From an uncultured cyanobacterium (GTDB lineage: Bacteria; Cyanobacteriota; Cyanobacteriia; PCC-6307; Cyanobiaceae): a stretch of DNA of 5,268 bases. The notes beneath the pieces are model-generated. The model was not told where the DNA came from. It made no database searches and saw nothing but the letters and a program-made list of their open reading frames with translations. The DNA lies in contig CAIZOZ010000138.1 of assembly GCA_903934745.1 (NCBI GenBank), forward strand, positions 1 through 5,268. The letters are read 5' to 3'. Positions within the stretch are counted from its first letter, which is position 1; the number at the start of each line of letters is the position of its first letter. Below are positions 1 through 4,635 of this stretch, piece by piece. The translations under genes were made by a program, and so were the position numbers.

Positions 1-354
1 GAGCAGCTGATCGAGATGGATCTGATCAACCCCGAGTTTCCCCGCACCGATGTGGTGATCGTGCTGGGGGCCAACGATGTGGTGAACCCGGACGCCAAGA
101 GTGATCCGACCAGCCCCCTCTATGGCATGCCCGTGCTCGAGGTGGATCAGGCTCGCCAGGTGTTCGTGGTGAAGCGCAGCCTCGGGGCTGGCTATGCCGG
201 CATCGCCAATGCCCTGTTCGAGCTACCCCAGACCGCCATGGTGTTCGGCGATGCCAAGGCGGTACTCAACGGCCTGCTGAGCGAGCTGCGCAGCATGGGT
301 GTGGGCAAGGTGGTGGCCAAGAAGGAGAAAGAGAAGCAGAAGGTGGCGGTCTGA
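1..354 (+). CDS. pntB: NAD(P) transhydrogenase subunit beta, C-terminal part (5' end outside window)
   Basis: This is the last 117 codons of the beta subunit of the proton-translocating transhydrogenase, a membrane complex that uses the proton gradient to reduce NADP+ with NADH. The frame is open from base 1, and the visible part is the soluble NADP(H)-binding domain III. Numbering from the window edge, it shows GANDVVNP (about 23-30), then DP-SPLYGMPVLEV, KRS followed by GYAG (58-67) and FGDAK (82-86), all of which line up with the end of E. coli PntB as I remember it. E. coli PntB ends soon after the FGDAK segment; this protein runs on for roughly 20 residues with a lysine-rich tail (KKEKEKQK near the end). 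The stop is TGA at 352-354. The membrane part and the pntA partner would lie to the left. A strong hairpin starts seven bases after the stop. The family call is secure. Confidence 0.95.
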   Translation, partial: EQLIEMDLINPEFPRTDVVIVLGANDVVNPDAKSDPTSPLYGMPVLEVDQARQVFVVKRSLGAGYAGIANALFELPQTAMVFGDAKAVLNGLLSELRSMGVGKVVAKKEKEKQKVAV

Positions 355-360
355 TCCGTC

Positions 361-398
361 CGGCATCGTGCAGGATCGGCAACGATCCGCCGATGCCG
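361..398 (+). terminator. Long intergenic hairpin with GCAA loop after pntB
   Basis: The stems 361-368 (CGGCATCG) and 391-398 (CGATGCCG) are perfect complements. Inside them 370-371 pair with 389-390, and 373-378 (GGATCG) pair with 383-388 (CGATCC) around a GCAA loop at 379-382. That gives 16 base pairs with only two single-base bulges (T369, A372). It lies between the pntB stop and the likely hydrolase start. No T-run follows, so it is not a classical intrinsic terminator. It could end or protect the pntB transcript, or act in the leader of the hydrolase gene. The structure is plain in the sequence; its role is inferred. Confidence 0.5.
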
Positions 399-409
399 CT
401 TCCCTCCTG

Positions 410-1543
410 GTGAGCTCCGACCTCCCCGACGGCTACGCCGCCCAGTGCGACACCCAACACCGGCAGCGTTGGCCCTGGTGGGGTGCCGATCTGCAGACGT
501 TGCGGGACACCCTTCGTCCCCAACGGCTGCAGCTTGATCGCTCGACCGCGATCACGATTGAGCTGGGCGGCGATGCAGCGCTGCTGGCGCGCTACAGCTG
601 CCCTCAAGGGCTGCCGGTGGCGGGTCTGGTCGTGGTTGTCCACGGCCTGGGGGGCTGCAGTGAGGGCCTGGGCGTCCGCCGTCTGGCCCACCATCTCGAC
701 AGCGCCGGATTTGGCGTGCTGCGTCTCAACATGCGTGGCGCCGGGGCCGGCCGCTCCCTGGCCACCGGTACCTATGCCGCCCGCTGCAACAGCGATCTGC
801 TGCCGGCCCTGATCCGCGCCCGCCAACTGGCGGATCGGTTGGCAGGCCCGGGCACTTCCCCCACGCGCCCCCTGCCCCTGTACGGCGTCGGCCTGTCCCT
901 GGGTGGCACGATGCTGCTCAATGGGCTGCTGGAGCGGCCAGGGCTGGAGGGACCCCTGCCGTCGCCCTCGGAGCAGCCCCTGCTCGATGGCCTGGTGTGC
1001 GTCAGCAGCCCGCTCGATCTATTCGGCTGCGCCGTGCAATTCGACCGGCCGCGCAATCGGCTGTATCGCCGCTGGGTGCTCAAGCGCCTGCGGCAGCTGA
1101 CCCTGGCCGATCCCCGGGGCGTTTCCCCCCAGGAGCGTTCCCTGCTGACCGGACCGCACCGCGTGCGCAGCCTGCAGGCCTTTGATGCCGCCATCACGGC
1201 ACCCCGCTGGGGCCATGGCTCGATGGCTGCGTACTACGCGGCGGCCAGTCCGCTTCAGCGGCTACAAGCGGCCATGGCTGGCGGGGCGGCCATGCCGCCG
1301 ATCCTGCTGATCCACGCTGCCGATGACCCCTGGGTGCCGGTGGCCGCCACCGAGCAGCTGGCAGTGGAAGCCCAGCGGCACAGCTGCCCCTGGCTGGAGA
1401 CACTGATCACGGCCCACGGCGGCCACAATGGCTTCCATCGCCGCGGCGACGCCCAGGCGGCCAGCTGGGCCGATCGGCAGGTGGCGGATTGGCTCCGCAG
1501 CAGAGCGCTGGGCTCAGACCTGCCGCCCAGCCCGCAGGGCTGA
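410..1543 (+). CDS. Alpha/beta hydrolase, YheT/COG0429-like
   Basis: The 377-residue protein matches the YheT-type (COG0429) alpha/beta hydrolase pattern, predicted esterases or lipases of poorly known substrate. Numbering from the GTG at 410: VVVVHGLGG (74-82) forms the oxyanion-hole loop, LNMRGAGAG (106-114) matches the family's N-RG segment, GLSLGG (161-166) is the nucleophile elbow with Ser163, HAADDPWVP (302-310) carries the acid (Asp305 or Asp306), and HGGHNGF (336-342) carries the catalytic His, most likely His339. The segment FDAAITAPRWGHGSMAAYY (258-276) is also family-like. No signal peptide or membrane segment is visible. The frame is open from 299 inside pntB, but the residues before 410 are encoded partly by pntB sequence and the hairpin. 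GTG at 410 is therefore the best start; GTG at 368 is an alternative inside the hairpin. No Shine-Dalgarno sequence is evident. Fold and triad are well supported; substrate is unknown. Confidence 0.85.
   Translation: MSSDLPDGYAAQCDTQHRQRWPWWGADLQTLRDTLRPQRLQLDRSTAITIELGGDAALLARYSCPQGLPVAGLVVVVHGLGGCSEGLGVRRLAHHLDSAGFGVLRLNMRGAGAGRSLATGTYAARCNSDLLPALIRARQLADRLAGPGTSPTRPLPLYGVGLSLGGTMLLNGLLERPGLEGPLPSPSEQPLLDGLVCVSSPLDLFGCAVQFDRPRNRLYRRWVLKRLRQLTLADPRGVSPQERSLLTGPHRVRSLQAFDAAITAPRWGHGSMAAYYAAASPLQRLQAAMAGGAAMPPILLIHAADDPWVPVAATEQLAVEAQRHSCPWLETLITAHGGHNGFHRRGDAQAASWADRQVADWLRSRALGSDLPPSPQG
1528..1542 (+). terminator. Small GC hairpin overlapping the hydrolase stop
   Basis: CAGCCC (1528-1533) pairs with GGGCTG (1537-1542) around a GCA loop, overlapping the TGA at 1541-1543. 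A related 14-base copy at 1559-1572 (12 of 14 bases identical to 1529-1542) can form a weaker hairpin. The 87-base spacer 1544-1630 lies between convergent genes, so signals ending both transcripts are expected there, but no T-run is seen on either strand. Weak as a terminator call. Confidence 0.25.
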
Positions 1544-1630
1544 AACCTGCTGCGATCAAGCCTGTAGGGCTGGGAGCTGGCGGCGTGAGGCTCGACTGAT
1601 CAAGGACTCTGCACCTGAAGCCCCAACCCC

Positions 1631-2020
1631 TCAAGGGGGCCCATCGAAACTGGCGCGCTGCACGATCCATTCGCTCACTGGCTGGCCGCCGATCACGTGC
1701 TCCAACAGGATCCGATCGATCCGCTCAGGAGTGACGCCGCCATAGGTGATGCCTTCGGGCCAGATCAAGAGGATCGGACCGCCGCCGCAGATCCTGAGGC
1801 AGTCGGCCTTGGTGCGCCAGACCACTCCTTCGGCGCGGCTGGGATCCTCCAGCCCCAGCTCTCGCACCAGCCGCTTGAGGCGATCCCAGCTGGCGGCGCC
1901 CACGGCCGGATCAACGCAAAGGGGCTTGCTGGGCGTGGCACAGAGCAGCAGGTGATGCTGCACCCGAAGCGACCCTGAGGCCAGGGGTCCAGGGGCCTCG
2001 CCCTTTGCGGCGCCGTTCAT
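1631..2020 (-). CDS. [2Fe-2S] ferredoxin, thioredoxin-like family
   Basis: This is a 129-residue small iron-sulfur protein resembling the thioredoxin-like [2Fe-2S] ferredoxins (COG3411 type), soluble electron carriers or cluster-binding modules. Four cysteines are present: Cys27 in HHLLLCATPSKPLC, Cys35, and Cys74 and Cys78 in DCLRICGGGP. The spacing (C-x7-C, then C-x3-C) fits the family's cluster ligands. The later segment GPILLIWPEGITYGGVTPE and the ending EHVIGGQPVSEW are typical of the same family. The first 20 residues are a non-conserved, flexible-looking extension. The ATG (2020-2018) overlaps the TGA of dxr (2019-2017) as ATGA. No Shine-Dalgarno sequence precedes it, so translation is probably coupled to dxr. 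Its partner is unknown. The position after dxr allows, but does not prove, electron supply to the later MEP enzymes IspG and IspH. Confidence 0.88.
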   Translation of the reverse strand: MNGAAKGEAPGPLASGSLRVQHHLLLCATPSKPLCVDPAVGAASWDRLKRLVRELGLEDPSRAEGVVWRTKADCLRICGGGPILLIWPEGITYGGVTPERIDRILLEHVIGGQPVSEWIVQRASFDGPP

Positions 2021-3267
2021 GCCGGCAGGGCGGCCAGGGGGCTGCTGGTCAAGCCAACGGCGGCTTCCAGCACCGCCCGTCGGGCCCAGGCATCCACCGC
2101 CAGCACCTCCTCCAACGAGGGACTGGCCGCCAGGTCACGGCCATGGCGATCGCAGACCCGCTCAATCAGCCTGGGGATATCGAGGAAATGGATTTTTTCA
2201 TCCAGGAACAGCGCCACCGCCTGCTCATTGGCGGCATTGAGCACCGCCGGCATCGTGCCACCGGCCCGGCCGGCCGCATAGGCCAGGCCCATGCAGGGGT
2301 AGCGATCGGGCTCCGGTTGGCGGAAGGTGAGGCTGCCCACCTCGGTGAGATCGAGGCGGCGCCAGGGGGTTTCAACCCGCTCCGGCCAGCTCATGCAGCA
2401 GAGGATCGGCAGCTTCATGTCGGGCCAGCCGAGCTGGGCCAGCACCGAGGAATCGGCCAGCTCCACCATCGAGTGAATGATGCTCTGGGGATGGATAACG
2501 ATCTCGATGTGGTCGTAGTCGAGGCCGAACAGATAGTGGGCTTCGATCACCTCCAGGCCCTTGTTCATCAAGGTGGCTGAATCCACCGTAATCTTGCGGC
2601 CCATCGTCCAGTTGGGATGGCTGGTGGCATCAGCCACCGTGGCCTTGATCAGATCGGCCGGGGCCCAGTCACGGAAGGCACCGCCGGAGGCCGTGAGCTG
2701 GATCCGCCGCAGTCCTGGGGTGGGGATGCCGGTGGAAAGACGGGCGGTGTCGGGCCAGGGGGTGCCCTGCAGACACTGAAAAATGGCCGAATGTTCGGAA
2801 TCCGCCGGTAGCAGGCGGCTGCCACTCAGGGCCAGCTCCGGCAGCACCACCGGACCGGCGGCGATCAGGGTTTCCTTGTTGGCCAGGGCGAGATCCTTGC
2901 CGGCGCGGATCGCCGCCAGGGTGGGCAGCAGGCCGGCGCAACCGACAATCCCCGTCACCACCAGATCAGCGGTGGGCCAGGCGGCGGCGGCGCAGATCCC
3001 CTCACTGCCTCCCAGCAACTCCGGCAGGCGCTGGGGACGCAGGGCCGGCTCCAGCGCCTGCAGCCGTTGCCGCAGTTCAGCCACCAGCTCGCCATCAGCG
3101 AGGGCCACCACTTCGGGACTGTGACGCAGAATCTGCTCGATCAGCAGATCGAGATTGCGGCCGGCGCTGAGGGCCACGACCCGAAAGCGCTGCGGGAACT
3201 CCTCGACGATCTCCAGCGTCTGGGTACCGATCGACCCGGTGGACCCCAGCACGGCGATGGCTTTCAC
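2017..3267 (-). CDS. dxr: 1-deoxy-D-xylulose 5-phosphate reductoisomerase
   Basis: DXR (IspC) is a cytosolic enzyme that rearranges and reduces 1-deoxy-D-xylulose 5-phosphate to 2-C-methyl-D-erythritol 4-phosphate with NADPH and a divalent metal. This is the committed step of the MEP isoprenoid route, which feeds carotenoids, the chlorophyll phytyl tail and quinones. The 416 residues show the NADPH-binding GSTGSIG (8-14), ANKET (129-133), the metal ligands Asp156 and Glu158 in PADSEHS, TASGGAF (192-198), the active-site loop HPNWTMGRK (217-225), MNKGLE with Lys236 and Glu239, HPQSIIHSMVE, GWPDMKLP and AANEQAVALFL. All key residues appear intact. GTG at 3267 is chosen as start because it begins directly at the conserved VKAIAVLGSTG segment and has GGGAG six bases upstream. 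The frame extends 14 codons further to a start codon at 3309, which is less likely. It is the first gene of a dxr-ferredoxin pair with an ATGA overlap. Confidence 0.97.
   Translation of the reverse strand: MKAIAVLGSTGSIGTQTLEIVEEFPQRFRVVALSAGRNLDLLIEQILRHSPEVVALADGELVAELRQRLQALEPALRPQRLPELLGGSEGICAAAAWPTADLVVTGIVGCAGLLPTLAAIRAGKDLALANKETLIAAGPVVLPELALSGSRLLPADSEHSAIFQCLQGTPWPDTARLSTGIPTPGLRRIQLTASGGAFRDWAPADLIKATVADATSHPNWTMGRKITVDSATLMNKGLEVIEAHYLFGLDYDHIEIVIHPQSIIHSMVELADSSVLAQLGWPDMKLPILCCMSWPERVETPWRRLDLTEVGSLTFRQPEPDRYPCMGLAYAAGRAGGTMPAVLNAANEQAVALFLDEKIHFLDIPRLIERVCDRHGRDLAASPSLEEVLAVDAWARRAVLEAAVGLTSSPLAALPA
2146..2153. repeat. HIP1 octamer GCGATCGC
   Basis: One copy of the highly iterated palindrome found in many cyanobacterial genomes lies inside dxr. 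A single copy in 5.3 kb of GC-rich DNA is weak evidence, but it agrees with a cyanobacterial source. Confidence 0.4.
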
Positions 3268-3273
3268 GGCGGG

Positions 3274-3278
3274 CTCCC
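3274..3278 (-). promoter_or_regulatory. Ribosome binding site of dxr
   Basis: On the minus strand GGGAG lies six bases before the GTG at 3267-3265. It is one of the few clear Shine-Dalgarno-like sequences in the window and supports the GTG as the dxr start. Confidence 0.55.
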
Positions 3279-3291
3279 GAAGGACACGGTT

Positions 3292-3321
3292 GGGCCAACA
3301 GTTTCCCACTGTCGCCGGCCC
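3292..3321 (-). promoter_or_regulatory. Hairpin in the dxr leader region
   Basis: ACAGT (3298-3302) pairs with ACTGT (3308-3312) around a five-base loop, and GGGCC (3292-3296) pairs with GGCCC (3317-3321) outside it, with an asymmetric internal loop. It lies about 25 bases upstream of the dxr GTG in the divergent spacer (3268-3399). A second hairpin follows: CCGG-AGCGC (3330-3338) against GCGCT-G-CCGG (3341-3350). No convincing -10/-35 pair could be picked out in this spacer, although both flanking genes probably start from it. A regulatory role is inferred only from position. Confidence 0.3.
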
Positions 3322-3399
3322 CCCTGGTTCCGGAGCGCTGGCGCTGCCGGCCCTGCCCGATCACCACGCGGGCTTAACTGGGGCGATTGGATCAGCCCC

Positions 3400-3630
3400 A
3401 TGCTCTGGTTGCAGCGCTGGAATTTCATTGAGCGGGCCCGCCAGGAGCGCGTGCTGTGGGATGCCTTCGAGCAAGGTGCCGACCTCGACGCCCTGGTCGA
3501 GAGCTGCCGGCTGGAGGCCGAAACCGGTGACGGTGACGCCCGCTTTCGCCTTGAGATCTGGCAGACCAGCCTGCAACGGATCCGCAAGATCGAGGCAATG
3601 ATGAAAGACAAGCAGGCTCCCCGAAGCTGA
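3400..3630 (+). CDS. Small hypothetical protein, 76 residues
   Basis: I do not recognise a characterised family. The ATG at 3400 opens a 76-residue protein that looks genuinely coded. It begins with an aromatic stretch (MLWLQRWNF), continues as a charged, probably all-helical body (IERARQERVLW, DLDALVESCRLEAE, FRLEIWQTSLQRIRKIEAMM) and ends KDKQAPRS. There is one Cys (36), and no signal peptide, membrane segment or metal motif is visible. The frame is open far upstream, but that part is antisense to dxr and there is no start codon in frame between the dxr start and 3400. It is transcribed divergently from dxr and converges on the transporter gene, with a 30-base gap holding a strong hairpin. 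My impression is that short proteins of this kind occur as conserved hypotheticals in picocyanobacteria, but I could not check this. Confidence 0.7.
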   Translation: MLWLQRWNFIERARQERVLWDAFEQGADLDALVESCRLEAETGDGDARFRLEIWQTSLQRIRKIEAMMKDKQAPRS

Positions 3631-3634
3631 TCGG

Positions 3635-3650
3635 CTGGGGGCTGCCCCAG
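3635..3650. terminator. Hairpin between convergent genes
   Basis: CTGGGG (3635-3640) and CCCCAG (3645-3650) form a perfect six-pair GC stem around GCTG, starting four bases after the stop of the small gene (3630) and ending ten bases before the stop of the transporter gene on the other strand (3661). It is symmetric enough to serve both strands. No T-run follows, so it is a possible bidirectional terminator without the classical tail. Confidence 0.45.
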
Positions 3651-3660
3651 AGCCTCGCCT

Positions 3661-4635
3661 TCAGGGCAGCGTCTTCAGCAGGGGTACCGCCAGCGCCACC
3701 GTGAGGCTGACCCCGAGGCCCAGGCTTGCTTTGAGCAGATCGGCACCCAGGCTGGCGGAGAGCGCTGGGGCCTCACCGCGACGCCCCTGGCTGGCCAGGG
3801 CCAGTTCCCGGCCGCCCAGCAACCCCAGAAACACCCAGGTGGTGCTCAGCGGCAGGGGACTCCAGCGCCCCAGAGCAAACAGGATCAGCCCATAGAAGGC
3901 GGAGATCAGGGTTGTGGCGCGGGGATCCTCGCTGCCGCTCTTGCTGGTGAAGACCTGCTGGATGGCACCGCCACCCTCCGCCGTCAGCAGACACACCCCA
4001 ACACAGAGCACCACGAGCGAGGCCGCCAGCTCCGGGCCCGCGAGCCGTCGGGGGAGATAGATGTAAAGGTTGGCCAGATCCTGGATCAACCACTGGCTCC
4101 AGAGCCAACCCGTTGCGGCCCACTGCATCACCAACCAGAAACGCTGCCCATCAGCGGGGCGGAGGGGATCGGCCGGTGCCCCGACCTTGATCACCGTGGC
4201 CGCCGGCAGCAGGGAATACAGCGCCAGCCCCAGCCCCAGGGCGAGCAGATACCCCACCAGCGAATGCAACAGCAGGGCGGGCAGGTTGGTCGGCGTGAAA
4301 GCCGTGAGCACCAGAAAGGAGGTGCTGACCGGTGCCCCCCACTGGGTGAGCGCCAGCACCGCCAGCGGTGGGATCAGATCGGGCCAGCTCAGGGGAGCGG
4401 CGAGCTCGAAGCTGGCCAGCCGGCCCCAGGCGGGATCGCCTGCACCGCCCAGCCAGCCCAGCAGCAGCACCGCCAGCAGCACCGCGCCCAGAAACAGCGC
4501 CTGCCACGGCCTGGCGATGCGCCCGCGGTTGGCGGCCAGAAACGGGCCGAGGGTCTGCAGGGCGTCATTGCCGATCACCGCGTAGCTGGCGAGCAGAAAG
4601 GCGACGGCCTGCAGCGGCGTGATCGCCAGGCTCAC
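3661..4635 (-). CDS. PiT-like (phosphate transporter family-like) multi-pass membrane protein
   Basis: From GTG 4635 this is a 324-residue, strongly hydrophobic protein with roughly eight to ten membrane segments. It resembles a divergent branch of the PiT inorganic phosphate transporters. Near the N-terminus, AVIGNDALQTLGPFLAAN (residues about 19-36) parallels the PiT signature GANDVANAxG, and QDLANLYIYLPR (185-196) looks like its partner in the second half. APVSTSF (101-107) and PLSTTWVFLGLLGGRE (262-277) parallel the paired P-V/L-S-T-T segments of PiT proteins. The duplicated layout is what PiT proteins show. The substrate is uncertain: phosphate is the family default, but the signatures are altered. 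The frame is open to a TTG at 4680. GTG at 4635 is preferred because its GTGA overlap with a TGA (4634-4632) is exactly where cysS would stop if its frame were restored. The gene lies directly downstream of cysS and is probably cotranscribed with it. Confidence 0.72.
   Translation of the reverse strand: MSLAITPLQAVAFLLASYAVIGNDALQTLGPFLAANRGRIARPWQALFLGAVLLAVLLLGWLGGAGDPAWGRLASFELAAPLSWPDLIPPLAVLALTQWGAPVSTSFLVLTAFTPTNLPALLLHSLVGYLLALGLGLALYSLLPAATVIKVGAPADPLRPADGQRFWLVMQWAATGWLWSQWLIQDLANLYIYLPRRLAGPELAASLVVLCVGVCLLTAEGGGAIQQVFTSKSGSEDPRATTLISAFYGLILFALGRWSPLPLSTTWVFLGLLGGRELALASQGRRGEAPALSASLGADLLKASLGLGVSLTVALAVPLLKTLP

Noticed and set aside
299..409. Longer N-terminus for the hydrolase starting within pntB
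   Set aside because: The extra residues are the pntB lysine codons read out of frame (Arg-rich) followed by the hairpin. They do not look like protein-coding sequence.
266..826. Long minus-strand frame opposite pntB and the hydrolase
   Set aside because: It is antisense to two well-supported genes. Its composition (Ala, Gly, Gln, Arg, Pro) is typical of GC-rich shadow frames, with no motif.
1627..1640. CCCC-TCAA-GGGG as a terminator for the ferredoxin gene
   Set aside because: A four-pair stem overlapping the stop codon, with no T-run on the minus strand, is too weak to list.
2005..2580. Plus-strand frame of 191 codons opposite dxr
   Set aside because: It is an antisense shadow of conserved dxr coding sequence, rich in His, Gly and Arg, with no recognisable domain.
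3067..3399. Upstream extension of the small gene's frame
   Set aside because: Most of it is antisense to the dxr N-terminus, and there is no start codon in frame between dxr and 3400. The regular protein-like sequence begins only near 3385-3400.
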